The notes below the pieces were generated by a model. That model saw only the letters and a program-made list of their open reading frames with translations. It was not told the DNA's origin and made no database searches. Shown in pieces: positions 38,132 through 47,745 of a DNA stretch of 64,000 nt. The position numbers were made by a program, and so were the translations under genes. Source of the stretch: Planctomycetota bacterium (lineage in GTDB: Bacteria; Planctomycetota; SZUA-567; JAFGGJ01). Location of the stretch: assembly GCA_016930595.1 (NCBI GenBank), contig JAFGGJ010000074.1, positions 1-64,000 of the forward strand. Reading direction: 5' to 3'. Position 1 is the first letter of the stretch; every line of letters begins with the position of its first letter.

Positions 38132-41100
38132 GGCTGGCCTTCTTTCGCAGCAGCGGAACCCGCCGCGGGAATGATGAGCAACTCCTGCTTCTCACTTCTG
38201 CTTACCAGCAGCAGGTTGTTCCGGAAAACCGGATAGTCTTCCGGCTTGACGCGGCCGGTATCGATCAACAGTCTTTCCGTCATGATCGCTGTGGAACCGG
38301 CCTGCTGAAAACTGATATTGAAACGGATGCCGCCCTCGTCCAATTCCGTGTTCTCGGGCAGCTTGCCGAACGTGTAGCCTTGGGGCGGTTCCATGGTTAC
38401 GCGTATTTCGTATCCGATGAAAGAACCAAGTACCAGAGGATGTGTCCGCTTGTCCAGCGTAACGAGGTCGGCATAATCCCACGGCCGTAAAAACCCCCTG
38501 AAAACGGGTACGGTGAAATTGGCCCCTTCTTTTCGCCCCATGCGCGCGAATTGCAGGCCGTAGGAATAATCGCAATTCTCGTACATGTCGCTTAGATCGG
38601 GGAATTGATGCCATACCGCGGTGCACTTGCCATACCTTCTGGAATATACACGTTCCAGTATCTCTTTGGGTTTCGTGTCGAAATTGTGCCTTATGATCGC
38701 TTCGGCCTCCCCCCTGGCGATGCTCTTTATTTCGGCCGTGGCGGGCAGGCTGTCGCCCTGTGGCGCCTGAAAAGTAAAAAGGACGTTCATCGACAGATGG
38801 TCGCGGTCCGGGTCGGAAGGCGGTATGGTGCGCAGTACGCCTCCGCGGGTTTCTTCGATAACGCATGACTGACGGTCAGCGTCGCCTGTAGGATACATCC
38901 CGAACGGATAGAACTGCGCCGTGCCGTCCAGCCACATCTCAGGATAATCTTCTCCCTTGGGTACGTAACATATGGCATGGTTGAAGTGCCGGAAAAGCGG
39001 CAGGGTCATATCCTGCTTTATCCTGGTGTCCGACGACCTGACAAGGGCCTGGTACGCAGGCACGCCTATCTGGGCCAGCATTATTTTCAGCAGGGTCGCC
39101 TTGTCTTTGCAGTCTCCGAACTTGCGGTCGAGAACCGCTCCGGTATCGTAAGGCTTGAATCCATGCACCCCGAATTCCCATGCCACATACTCGATGTCGT
39201 TTGTCACAAAGTGATAGATGGCCCTTATCTTCTCAAGGGTTGTTTCTTTGTCATGCGTAACGGTTTCCACCTGTTTTTTTATGGCGGGGCTTGCCACCTC
39301 CTGATCCTTGACCAGTCCCCAGTACCACTTGCCGAACTCCTGCCAGTCGGTGAATTTCGATACGTACAAAGTCGGTACAACTTCAATCAGCGACGGCATT
39401 CCGGATTCGGAAACAACGGATGGTACGTTCTTGATGGTCCACTGGTATACCATGTTTTCGTGTACCTGTCGCTTGTGCAGGGGCACTTTGCCGTTGGCGA
39501 CATGATGTGAAATCGGGTACGCTTCCGGAACAATAAGCACGTACTCCGACATGTCCACCGGTACTGTTTCGCCGAAGAGATAGAGCTCTTCATAATGATT
39601 GCCGAAAAACGACAGCTTCCTGTCTTCTATCCTGACCCGGTATTCCACTATGTCCCCGGGGTTGGGATGCGGCGCCGAAATCGTGTATCCTACCCGTCCT
39701 CCTGTTCCGGACCGGGAACGTCCGGGGGCCGCCTGGGCGTCATCCACACGGCCGTCGGGGTGATAGGTCCTCGCCGCCAGCACCTTTACTTCCTGCTCTC
39801 CTGCGGCATACCCTATTGTAAAGCTTCCGAAACGGGATACGCCTTGCGGGTTTACAAGCCTTATGACCCTGTGGATGGTCGAGCTCGCTTTGCCGTCTTT
39901 GCCGACCCGGACAACCGCCTGGTCCAGCAGCACTTCGGCCGGATACTTGCCGTCCGACGGTTCCTTGTCGAAAGCTCCCCTGGCCAGATTCGCGGCATCC
40001 ACCAGGTACGGAGCGGCATAGTCATCGGGCGATTCGAATACTTCCAGGTATCTCATGATCGGCGTGTACGTTGGTTCGATCTCCAGGCCTTTCTTGTACG
40101 CCTCCAGGGCGCCTTCCTTGTCGCCGGCAAGCGACAGGTATCTCCCGAGATCCTCGTATAACGTGTGATCCTGCGGACATTGCCTGATCCGTTGCTCGAC
40201 AAGCGACAGCACTTTGCGGTAGTCCCGCGTGGATTCGGCGGCCAGCATGCCGGCGTGCATGACGTCACGGCTTTCAGGATAAAGAGCCTGTTCTATCTGC
40301 AGGAGCGCCGCCGCATCCCGTGCCCTGCCCCAGTTCAGCATCGTTTCGAACGCCGGTATCCATATGGAGCCCTGCGTATAGTTCTTCTTGAGTACCGCCT
40401 GCAAAAGCTTGTATTCCTCGTCAAAACGGCACTTCGCATGCAGCCTCTTCAACAGCATGCGTGCCGTGAAGACGCTTGTATTCTCGCCGTCCGCGTACTT
40501 TTCAAGGAGCGGGTCTATTTCCCATTCCCATCCCATCCCCTGGCTTGCCATTGCCATGAACATCGGCTTAAGCGGACTCTCTTCATGAATCGCTGAGGCA
40601 TATCGGTACGCCCTGTCGTCATTGCCTATGGTGCCGTAGTACAGCGTCAGGTTGCCTAAAGCTCCCGTATGGCCGGGGGCAAGTTCCGCCAGGCGCTTCA
40701 TTTCCTTGAGATATGGATTGTAGTTCTTCTCCGCCTCCATTTCTTTCACCGGGAACAGCGCCAGCGCATGCTCGTAGGCGATTGCGGGGTTGGACGGCCA
40801 CAGCCTGGAGGCTCGTGCGATAAGTTCCTTGGCGGGATTGTCGGACATGTAGGTGTCATATGCCGCGCGTCGCTTCAGTATGCAGCTTTTCAGAAAACAA
40901 TAGACCGCTACGTCCTTGTCGTCGATCGGCCTTACCGAGCCCCCGAGCTTACTCTGCCAGTAAGCAATGCCTTTCATCGCCAGCAGCAACTCCAGCCCGA
41001 GATCGATCTCCTCGCCGGCCTCGCCAAGCGCCTGTTTGGCCCTGGACTTGTCAAGACTCAGGTACATTGATTTTCCGTCGACATCACGGTATATCGACGC

Positions 41101-42111
41101 CAGCATCTCGTCCAACATCGCCGCACCGTCCGCCGGCGGAGTGTCCTCCAACAGCTCCGCCGTACCGGTCCTGGGCGAACCGTCGTAGTCTACGACTGAA
41201 AACGGTCTTGCTTCGTTGCCCGGCACGGGCACAAGTCTCGTTCTTATCTCCCATGCGCCTTTTTCCTGCAGCGTTTTCAACAGGATATCGTGCGTGCCTT
41301 CGGACAATTGCAGCATCGCCGTGTCCTGGTCCATCGTCATGCTGCGCCTGGACCTGTCCGCTACGGCCTTTACGCCGTCCACCCATATCACCACGCCGTC
41401 GTCACTGGCCGCCTTGAGCACGTATTGTCCCGCGCGCGACACTTCAATCCTTGTGAACAGGTACGCCGCGGTCCACTGGTTGGGATAGACGTAGTCGCAC
41501 AGGTTCACTGTCCCGTCGTATGCTCCCGTTGTAATTGCCCGCCACGACACATCGTGCCGGATCCCTTTGAAAGTCTCTTCGAGAGATACCTTTGCTTCTG
41601 GGCCGAAACTTCTTGTGAAAGCTCCTCCGCGCTCGTTGTCGAACGGCCCAACAAGGTGGAACGTCTTCAGAAGACCCTGCCGTGACATGACTGAAGCCGC
41701 TCCCCGGGCGTTGCCGCGGGCGGCCAGCGCTCTGGCATACAACTGGCTGGCAAGATCCTTCAGGCTTCCCTCTGGTGCCAGCTTTGATATCCTTGCGTAC
41801 AGAGATACGTATTCACCGTGAGCCACCACCCCCTCGTCTTCCATCTTGGCCGTGGATGAGACGAACGCTTCCGCCGCCGCCAGTGCCAACCGCTTCTGCT
41901 CGTTTTCCATCGGCAGCCTGGCGCTCTGTTCCAGCAATTCCAGCGCCGCATGCAAGTAGGTTTCCGGCCTGTCGACTGTAGCGAGCAGCTCCTTCTCGGC
42001 GAACTGTTGCAGATAATTGCGCAATGCCGCCATGTCCTGCGCTGCAACCATCCCGGCCGGCATGAAAAGGACAAACATAACTACGCTTGGCACCACGTAC
42101 TTGCGAAACAT
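38128..42111 (-). CDS. Periplasmic DUF3857/transglutaminase protein, active-type
   Basis: A 1327-aa exported protein, first gene of its operon. I use the ATG at 42111, five bases after GGGAGG; the frame continues two codons up to a GTG. The signal peptide (VVPSVVMFVLFMPAGMVAAQ) is followed by helical repeats, a PA14-like domain (about 205-300), more TPR-like repeats, a DUF3857 domain (about 700-880), then a transglutaminase-like domain with an intact triad: Cys1001 in FGDCKDKATLL, His1045 in FNHAICYV and Asp1062 in MWLDGTAQF. A DUF3858-like beta region ends the protein. Such proteins are abundant in Bacteroidota and PVC bacteria; their substrates are mostly unknown. Confidence 0.9.
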   Translation of the reverse strand: MFRKYVVPSVVMFVLFMPAGMVAAQDMAALRNYLQQFAEKELLATVDRPETYLHAALELLEQSARLPMENEQKRLALAAAEAFVSSTAKMEDEGVVAHGEYVSLYARISKLAPEGSLKDLASQLYARALAARGNARGAASVMSRQGLLKTFHLVGPFDNERGGAFTRSFGPEAKVSLEETFKGIRHDVSWRAITTGAYDGTVNLCDYVYPNQWTAAYLFTRIEVSRAGQYVLKAASDDGVVIWVDGVKAVADRSRRSMTMDQDTAMLQLSEGTHDILLKTLQEKGAWEIRTRLVPVPGNEARPFSVVDYDGSPRTGTAELLEDTPPADGAAMLDEMLASIYRDVDGKSMYLSLDKSRAKQALGEAGEEIDLGLELLLAMKGIAYWQSKLGGSVRPIDDKDVAVYCFLKSCILKRRAAYDTYMSDNPAKELIARASRLWPSNPAIAYEHALALFPVKEMEAEKNYNPYLKEMKRLAELAPGHTGALGNLTLYYGTIGNDDRAYRYASAIHEESPLKPMFMAMASQGMGWEWEIDPLLEKYADGENTSVFTARMLLKRLHAKCRFDEEYKLLQAVLKKNYTQGSIWIPAFETMLNWGRARDAAALLQIEQALYPESRDVMHAGMLAAESTRDYRKVLSLVEQRIRQCPQDHTLYEDLGRYLSLAGDKEGALEAYKKGLEIEPTYTPIMRYLEVFESPDDYAAPYLVDAANLARGAFDKEPSDGKYPAEVLLDQAVVRVGKDGKASSTIHRVIRLVNPQGVSRFGSFTIGYAAGEQEVKVLAARTYHPDGRVDDAQAAPGRSRSGTGGRVGYTISAPHPNPGDIVEYRVRIEDRKLSFFGNHYEELYLFGETVPVDMSEYVLIVPEAYPISHHVANGKVPLHKRQVHENMVYQWTIKNVPSVVSESGMPSLIEVVPTLYVSKFTDWQEFGKWYWGLVKDQEVASPAIKKQVETVTHDKETTLEKIRAIYHFVTNDIEYVAWEFGVHGFKPYDTGAVLDRKFGDCKDKATLLKIMLAQIGVPAYQALVRSSDTRIKQDMTLPLFRHFNHAICYVPKGEDYPEMWLDGTAQFYPFGMYPTGDADRQSCVIEETRGGVLRTIPPSDPDRDHLSMNVLFTFQAPQGDSLPATAEIKSIARGEAEAIIRHNFDTKPKEILERVYSRRYGKCTAVWHQFPDLSDMYENCDYSYGLQFARMGRKEGANFTVPVFRGFLRPWDYADLVTLDKRTHPLVLGSFIGYEIRVTMEPPQGYTFGKLPENTELDEGGIRFNISFQQAGSTAIMTERLLIDTGRVKPEDYPVFRNNLLLVSRSEKQELLIIPAAGSAAAKEGQP

Positions 42112-42143
42112 GCACACCTCCCAGGATCGATGTCTTCACAAAG

Positions 42144-42172
42144 ATTGTACCCCTGCAGCGAAACTACTGCAA
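42144..42172 (-). promoter_or_regulatory. Promoter of the transglutaminase-comM operon
   Basis: On the minus strand TTGCAG and TACAAT are separated by 17 bp, about 33 bp before the ATG at 42111. It is divergent from the rnf promoter in the same 216-bp intergenic region. Confidence 0.7.
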
Positions 42173-42227
42173 TTACACGCGGCGAACCGGCATCTCAGAA
42201 CCTCCCACCGCCACACATGCTTTTCTC

Positions 42228-42256
42228 TTGACTGCGATGGGATATGAGTATATTTA
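42228..42256 (+). promoter_or_regulatory. Promoter of the rnf operon
   Basis: TTGACT and TATTTA are separated by 17 bp, about 70 bp before the rnfE start. No sodium- or redox-responsive operator is evident in the leader. Confidence 0.68.
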
Positions 42257-42327
42257 TGTTGTTGATGCCCTGTTGCTGAGGGCATCCGCTATTCACCATG
42301 GAGCAGTTTGCTGCGAGAGGCTAGGTA

Positions 42328-43023
42328 TTGCATCTCCTGAAGGAAATAACAAAAGGAATCATCCGCGAAAATCCGGTCCTTGTGCTTCTCATAGGGCTGT
42401 GCCCTACGCTCGCGGTTACTTCCAGGATTACCGATGCTGTCGGCATGAGTATCGCCGCCGCATTTGTCCTCATTTGCAGCAATCTGATTATCTCGATGAT
42501 AAAAGACGTTATCCCCAAGAAAATACGAATCCCCTGCTATATCGTGGTTATTGCCACGTTCGTGACTCTTGTACAGATGTTCATGGCCGCTTATTTCCCC
42601 GACCTGAACGACTCGCTCGGCATCTTCATCCCTCTCATTGTTGTGAATTGCATCATACTGGGGCGCGCCGAGGCCTTTGCCGGCCGCAACGGTATTCTCG
42701 CCAGCGCCGCAGACGGTCTGGGCATGAGCATGGGCTTCGCTTTCGCTTTGCTCGTCATATCCTTTGTTCGTGAAGTGCTGGGCAGTTGGTCGATCGGAGG
42801 GATCCCTGTCTCCGACGGCGGCTTTGCCCCGATGGCGGTGATGATAATGGCGCCGGGCGCATTCGTCGTAGTGGCCCTTATCCTGGGCCTGATGAATGCT
42901 CTCCGCGATCGCAAAAGGACGTGTGCCGTTGCCGGTGCGCTGAACCGGGAAATAACCCTGTATGCGGCTTCCAAGCCGGAAGCCCTCAAGCTGGCCCGGG
43001 CCGATAATACGGATCCCGGCTGA
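42328..43023 (+). CDS. rnfE: Rnf complex membrane subunit E
   Basis: A 231-aa integral membrane subunit of the Rnf complex, the ferredoxin:NAD+ oxidoreductase that pumps Na+ or H+. It has six predicted helices and the conserved half-channel segments VLLIGLCPTLAVT and IPLIVVNCIILGRAEAFA, each with the buried Cys shared with RnfA/NqrDE. It begins at a TTG seven bases after GAGAGG; I see no ATG that would keep the conserved N-terminus. It is unusual as the first gene, ahead of rnfA, overlapping it by one base. Confidence 0.95.
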   Translation: MHLLKEITKGIIRENPVLVLLIGLCPTLAVTSRITDAVGMSIAAAFVLICSNLIISMIKDVIPKKIRIPCYIVVIATFVTLVQMFMAAYFPDLNDSLGIFIPLIVVNCIILGRAEAFAGRNGILASAADGLGMSMGFAFALLVISFVREVLGSWSIGGIPVSDGGFAPMAVMIMAPGAFVVVALILGLMNALRDRKRTCAVAGALNREITLYAASKPEALKLARADNTDPG

Positions 43024-43631
43024 TGCAGTACGTCAAACTCGTCATAGCCGCTGTTTTCGTCTCCAACTTCGTGCTCGCGCAGTTCCTGGGTTTGTGTCCC
43101 TTCATCGGCGTCAGCAAGAAGACAAGCAGTGCCGTCGGCATGGGCATAGCCGTGATCTTCGTGATGACGCTTGCAAGCTTCGTCACGTACCTCGTTTACT
43201 GGAAACTTCTCTACATGCCGCTCGGCATCGGTGTCGATGCCCGCGATTACCTGAATATCGTGGTGTTTATTGTCGTTATTGCCAGTCTTGTTCAGTTTGT
43301 CGAAATGGTCCTGCAGAAATCCATGCCGGCGCTCTACCGGGCGCTCGGGATATACCTCCCCCTTATCACCACGAATTGCGCGGTCCTCGGGGTTGCCCAG
43401 CTGAACATCAGCCGCTTCGGTTCCGGCGGATTTGCCGCGGGACTGCTCGGTGCGACACTTAACGGCTTCGCAAGCGGCCTCGGGTTTACGCTTGCGCTCC
43501 TCCTGATGAGCGCAATCCGTGAACGCCTCGATGAGGCTGACGTCCCGTTGCCGTTCAGGGGGGTCCCGATCGCTTTTGTAGTCGCGTCCGCCCTGGCCCT
43601 GGCATTCCTCGGTTTCAGCGGGATGGCCTGA
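43023..43631 (+). CDS. rnfA: Rnf complex membrane subunit A
   Basis: A 202-aa six-helix subunit homologous to RnfE and inversely oriented to it in the complex. Conserved segments are FVLAQFLGLCPFIGVSKK and YLPLITTNCAVLGVA, whose cysteines bind the intramembrane 2Fe-2S cluster shared with RnfE. It starts at the stop of rnfE and ends one base before the rnfB ATG, so translation is coupled throughout. Confidence 0.96.
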   Translation: MQYVKLVIAAVFVSNFVLAQFLGLCPFIGVSKKTSSAVGMGIAVIFVMTLASFVTYLVYWKLLYMPLGIGVDARDYLNIVVFIVVIASLVQFVEMVLQKSMPALYRALGIYLPLITTNCAVLGVAQLNISRFGSGGFAAGLLGATLNGFASGLGFTLALLLMSAIRERLDEADVPLPFRGVPIAFVVASALALAFLGFSGMA

Positions 43632-43632
43632 C

Positions 43633-44523
43633 ATGTGTCCCGTTCTTCCCGTCACGGTTGCTGCATCTGCGGGCGGATACACCCTGTTCGGCGTGCTCGT
43701 CATGCTGGTCATCGGCGCGGTTCTCGGCCTCGTTCTTTTCGCCGCGAGCCGCTTCTTCAAAACAGACGTCGATGAAAGAGTGGAGAAAATCCTCGACGTA
43801 CTGCCCAATGTCAACTGCGGCGCCTGCGGATTCGGCGGCTGCGCGGCCTATGCCGAAGCCGTCGTCTACAAAGGCAGCGCATGCTCGCTCTGCGCTCCCG
43901 GAGGCGCTGACGTCGAATGCAGGATCGCCGAAATAATGGGGGCTTCCGTCGGCGACAGGGAACCGCTGGTTGCCGTGGTCCACTGCGGCGGCGGGACCCG
44001 CTCCGCGCATTCCGCCGCCGGGTATTACGGCATCGCTTCCTGCCGAGCAGCTTCGGTGCCCGGCCTGAACTCCCCCAAGGCATGCGTCTTCGGCTGCCTC
44101 GGTATGGGTGACTGCGTCGCGGCATGCAAGTTCGACGCAATGGTCATGGGCGACGACGGCCTGCCGCTTGTGATCGAATCCAACTGTGTCGCCTGCGGCG
44201 CCTGTGTCAGGGCCTGCCCCAGGAACATCATTCAATTGCATCCCCTCAAATCCTTTGTCCACGTCTACTGCATCAACACGGATAAGGGCAGGGATGTCAG
44301 AAAAGCCTGCGACATTGGCTGCATAGCCTGCATGAAGTGCGAAAAGATCTGTCCGGTTGACGCCATACACGTTATCAATAACGTGGCCGTCATCGACTAC
44401 GACAAGTGCATATCCTGCGGCAAGTGCGTCAAGGAATGCCCGCAGGGCATTATCGTGAATATGCGCAAGACCCGCAAGGAAATCGACAGGCTGCGCCAGC
44501 CCGTTCCGGGAGGGACGTCCTGA
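43633..44523 (+). CDS. rnfB: Rnf complex iron-sulfur subunit B
   Basis: A 296-aa membrane-anchored ferredoxin-like subunit, the likely entry point for electrons from reduced ferredoxin. An N-terminal helix (about 15-38) precedes the 4Fe-4S domain NCGACGFGGCAAYAEAV, a central Cys-rich region, and two or more ferredoxin motifs (CVACGACVRACP, CIACMKCEKICP, CISCGKCVKECP). It ends overlapping the rnfC start as TGATG. The number of clusters fits longer RnfB forms. Confidence 0.96.
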   Translation: MCPVLPVTVAASAGGYTLFGVLVMLVIGAVLGLVLFAASRFFKTDVDERVEKILDVLPNVNCGACGFGGCAAYAEAVVYKGSACSLCAPGGADVECRIAEIMGASVGDREPLVAVVHCGGGTRSAHSAAGYYGIASCRAASVPGLNSPKACVFGCLGMGDCVAACKFDAMVMGDDGLPLVIESNCVACGACVRACPRNIIQLHPLKSFVHVYCINTDKGRDVRKACDIGCIACMKCEKICPVDAIHVINNVAVIDYDKCISCGKCVKECPQGIIVNMRKTRKEIDRLRQPVPGGTS

Positions 44524-45902
44524 TGCGATCATTCCGCGGCGGTGTCCATCCTCCTGATATGAAACACCTGTCGGCCGATGCCCCCATCGAAGTGCTTGCC
44601 GCCCCCGAGCAGCTCGTCGTCCCGCTTTCACAACACATAGGCGCTCCGGCCAGGCCAATTGTCCAGGCCGGTGACGACGTACGCGTGGGCCAGTTGATTG
44701 GCGAAGCTTCAGGATTCGTCTCGGCAGCGGTTCACAGCCCGGTCTCCGGCAAGGTCAAGGCCGTTACCAGGACCCGCCATCCCCTCGGTAATACGGTTGA
44801 CGCTCTTCTCATCGAAAACGACGGTCAGGACCGCATGGCGGAAAGAGTAGGGGAGGACAACCCCAATTGGCGGGACGTTTCACCCAGGGATATCGTGGAC
44901 ACCGCCATGAAAGCCGGCATCGTAGGCATGGGCGGCGCCACGTTTCCCACCCATGTCAAGCTCTCGCCGCCCGAATCCAAACACATCGATACCGTAATAC
45001 TGAACGCCGCTGAATGCGAACCCTACCTGACCTGTGACTACAGGCTGCTTCTCGAACGCACCGAAGACGTTATCGAAGGTCTCAAACTGCTTGTCCGCGC
45101 TCTCACCCCGCCGGATGCCCCGCCTAACAGGGTTTCGGGCATAATTGCTGTTGAAGCCAACAAGAAAGACGTGTTTCTAAAACTGCAGGACATGTTACAG
45201 GACAAGACCAACCTCCTGGCGCGCCTGATGCCCGTCAAGTACCCGCAGGGAGCAGAAAAACAATTGATTAAAACCGTGCTGAACCGTGAAGTCCCGCCGC
45301 AGTCCCAGCGCGGCCTCCCGATGGACGTCGGCGTGGTCGTCCAGAACGTCGGCACTGCACTGGCGCTCTATGAAGCGGTCCGTTTCAACAAGCCGCTCTA
45401 TGAGCGCGTGCTTACGGTCTCCGGCGACGCTATAGATACGCCGGGCAATCTTCTCGTCCGTGTCGGCACCAGTACGGAACATGTCCTGAAGGCCCGCGGA
45501 ATCACCGATTCCGCCTCTGTTGTAATCAGCGGCGGCCCCATGATGGGCATAGCCCTGTCCCGGTTATCCACGCCGGTCAACAAGGGCACCAGCGGTCTCC
45601 TGGCATTGTCGTCTTCGGAAAACTGGGAGACGATGCCATGTATCTCGTGCGGAGCGTGCGTCAGGCACTGCCCCATGCAGCTTATTCCGAGCAAGTTCAG
45701 CACGCTTGGCGACGTGGGCCGTTACGATGAAACCGAGCACTGGAACGTCATCGACTGTATTGAATGCGGTGTCTGCACGTACGTCTGTCCCTCCAGGCGC
45801 CCCATAGTCCAGCATGTTAAGATCGGCAAGGCGGTTGTCGTTCCGCTTATGAGAGCCCGGGCCGAAGAACTCCGCAGGCAACAGGAAAAGGAGCATGGTT
45901 GA
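44523..45902 (+). CDS. rnfC: Rnf complex NADH-binding subunit C
   Basis: A 459-aa peripheral subunit that carries FMN and NADH sites and two 4Fe-4S clusters, resembling NuoF. I start at MRSFRGGVHPPDMK, whose ATG overlaps the rnfB stop (TGATG); the frame opens 39 codons earlier but that part lies over rnfB. It has the N-terminal barrel-sandwich part (VHSPVSGKVKAV), GMGGATFPTHVKL, AAECEPYLTCDYRL, then ferredoxin motifs CISCGACVRHCPM and CIECGVCTYVCPS. Length matches the compact form without a C-terminal repeat region. Confidence 0.96.
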   Translation: MRSFRGGVHPPDMKHLSADAPIEVLAAPEQLVVPLSQHIGAPARPIVQAGDDVRVGQLIGEASGFVSAAVHSPVSGKVKAVTRTRHPLGNTVDALLIENDGQDRMAERVGEDNPNWRDVSPRDIVDTAMKAGIVGMGGATFPTHVKLSPPESKHIDTVILNAAECEPYLTCDYRLLLERTEDVIEGLKLLVRALTPPDAPPNRVSGIIAVEANKKDVFLKLQDMLQDKTNLLARLMPVKYPQGAEKQLIKTVLNREVPPQSQRGLPMDVGVVVQNVGTALALYEAVRFNKPLYERVLTVSGDAIDTPGNLLVRVGTSTEHVLKARGITDSASVVISGGPMMGIALSRLSTPVNKGTSGLLALSSSENWETMPCISCGACVRHCPMQLIPSKFSTLGDVGRYDETEHWNVIDCIECGVCTYVCPSRRPIVQHVKIGKAVVVPLMRARAEELRRQQEKEHG

Positions 45903-46976
45903 ATGCCTCCCGATCTACAGGTTTCGGTTAGCCCACACATCCGCTCGCAGGAAACGGTCCCGCGGATCATGTGGACCGTGGCCGGGGCGCTTGTGCCTGC
46001 CGGGCTTGTCGGCCTGTACGTTTTCGGCTGGCGGATACTGGTGGTCGTGTCTCTCTCCGTACTGTCGTGCATAGTCACCGAAGCCGCTTCACTCCGTGCC
46101 CGCAAGCTTCCACTGGCGCGGCTCCGGGATGGCAGTGCCGTCGTAACGGGTGTCCTGCTGGCCTTTGTTTTACCGCCTCACGCGGCCTGGTACGTTCCTG
46201 TTGTCGGCGGCATGGTCGCCATAGGTCTGGCCAAGCAGCTCTTCGGCGGACTGGGACACAACGTGTTCAACCCCGCGCTCATAGGCCGTGCGTTCCTTCA
46301 ATTCGCCTTCCCTTTGCAGTTGAATCATGCCGAATGGCCCTATCTGATCCGCAGACCGCTTCTTGAAATCTTCCGTGGAGACGTGGCCTCGGCCGACGCC
46401 ATCGCTGGCGCCACCCCCCTTGCCGTCCTCAAGGATGCTCCCGGCGAAGTCTTTTCCGGCGGATGGTCCTTCTGGGACCTGTTCTCCGGGTACATGCCGG
46501 GCTGCATAGGCGAAACATCGTCTGTTGCCATAATCCTCGGCGGCGCGCTGCTCATTGCCTTGGGTTACGTGAATTGGCGGCTGCCCGTCGCGTATCTCGC
46601 CGCTCTTGTTGCCGGTGTGCTGCTCTTCCCGGTAGCCGGTGCCGACGGCGCCCTGCGCGCAGGCCTTCCTGCAATCTTCGATGGCACATATCCCTGGCAG
46701 AATCTTGCAGTACACGTCTTTTCAGGCGGGCTCATGCTGGGCGCTTTTTTCATGATTACGGATATGGTCACCAGTCCCATGACCTCGCGCGGGCAGGTCA
46801 TTTACGGCGTAATCGGCGGAATCATGGTCGCCCTGATAAGACTCTACGGCGGCTATCCCGAAGGAGTCTGTTATTCCATCCTCATAGCTAACGGCTTCAG
46901 GCCGATGATAGACCGTTTCACCATGCCGCCCAGGGTTTTCGGACAACGTGATATAGCTGCGGGAGGCACTTCATGA
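45903..46976 (+). CDS. rnfD: Rnf complex membrane flavoprotein subunit D
   Basis: A 357-aa membrane subunit related to NqrB. It has about nine to ten helices, the conserved GGLGHNVFNPALIGRAFL segment, and DAIAGATPLAVLKD, whose Thr is the likely covalent FMN attachment site. FFMITDMVTSPMTSRG and YGGYPEGVCYSILIAN are also diagnostic. It begins at the codon after the rnfC stop and overlaps rnfG by four bases (ATGA). Confidence 0.96.
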   Translation: MPPDLQVSVSPHIRSQETVPRIMWTVAGALVPAGLVGLYVFGWRILVVVSLSVLSCIVTEAASLRARKLPLARLRDGSAVVTGVLLAFVLPPHAAWYVPVVGGMVAIGLAKQLFGGLGHNVFNPALIGRAFLQFAFPLQLNHAEWPYLIRRPLLEIFRGDVASADAIAGATPLAVLKDAPGEVFSGGWSFWDLFSGYMPGCIGETSSVAIILGGALLIALGYVNWRLPVAYLAALVAGVLLFPVAGADGALRAGLPAIFDGTYPWQNLAVHVFSGGLMLGAFFMITDMVTSPMTSRGQVIYGVIGGIMVALIRLYGGYPEGVCYSILIANGFRPMIDRFTMPPRVFGQRDIAAGGTS

Positions 46977-47725
46977 CCGGCCCCGGCAAAACCCTCCCCG
47001 AATATATCCGGTACCCGCTTGTTCTGGGTACTATCTGTCTCTTGAGCGGCGGCATGCTGGGGTACGTGTATTCACTTACCAAACCCGGCATCGACAAGAG
47101 CCGCGCCCGCAAGCTCCGGGACGCCTTCGCACGAATCGTCCCCGGTTTTGATTCCTTTGTCGATTCATCCGTCGACGGCGGTACGTTTTACAAGGTAAAA
47201 GACGGCACCGGCAAGGTCGTTGCCTTTGCAGCCAAGACTTCCGGCCGGGGCTCCTACAACACAATGGAGCCGATCCAGCTCATCACCGTTATGGACGTGG
47301 ACCTCCAGCAGATACTCGGCGTCCGGGTGGTTCAAAGCAGCGAAACACCCGGTCTGGGGGAACGGATCAAGGCCAGGCCCGCAAAAAATTCCATCCTCGG
47401 GACTATATCTTCCCGGCCGGACCGCCGTGTCGTCAGGCTCGCCGATGGCCGCAGAATTGTCGCTCCCGTTATGAAGGCCGATACCTCCGGCGTCACGGTG
47501 CTCGATGGCACCGGCAGCGTCTTCCATGAAAACGCCGAAGTCCTTGACGAGCCGTTCGCCCCCACGTTCCAGGCACAGTTCGCCGGCGTATCTCCCGACG
47601 AACTCGCCCTCGCGCGCGACGGAGGGCCCATTGATGCTCTTACCGGAGCCACCGTGAGCTCCACGGCGGTCCTCAACGCCGTAAAAGACGGAATAGCCCT
47701 TATCACGGCCAACGCTTCGAAGTAA
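46973..47725 (+). CDS. rnfG: Rnf complex flavoprotein subunit G
   Basis: A 250-aa subunit anchored by one N-terminal helix (YPLVLGTICLLSGGMLGYVY), with a periplasmic FMN-binding domain. It has SSETPGLGERI and the flavinylation motif in DALTGATVSSTAV, whose Thr carries the FMN. It is the last gene of the operon; the next gene, acpS, is convergent only 20 bp away and no clear terminator is visible between them. An ApbE flavin transferase, needed for attachment, is not in the window. Confidence 0.95.
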   Translation: MTGPGKTLPEYIRYPLVLGTICLLSGGMLGYVYSLTKPGIDKSRARKLRDAFARIVPGFDSFVDSSVDGGTFYKVKDGTGKVVAFAAKTSGRGSYNTMEPIQLITVMDVDLQQILGVRVVQSSETPGLGERIKARPAKNSILGTISSRPDRRVVRLADGRRIVAPVMKADTSGVTVLDGTGSVFHENAEVLDEPFAPTFQAQFAGVSPDELALARDGGPIDALTGATVSSTAVLNAVKDGIALITANASK

Positions 47726-47745
47726 ACAAGGCCCCCCTCCGGCCC

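Noticed and set aside
44406-44522. N-terminal extension of rnfC
   Set aside because: It lies over the rnfB ferredoxin region in another frame; the TGATG overlap at 44521-44525 marks the real start.
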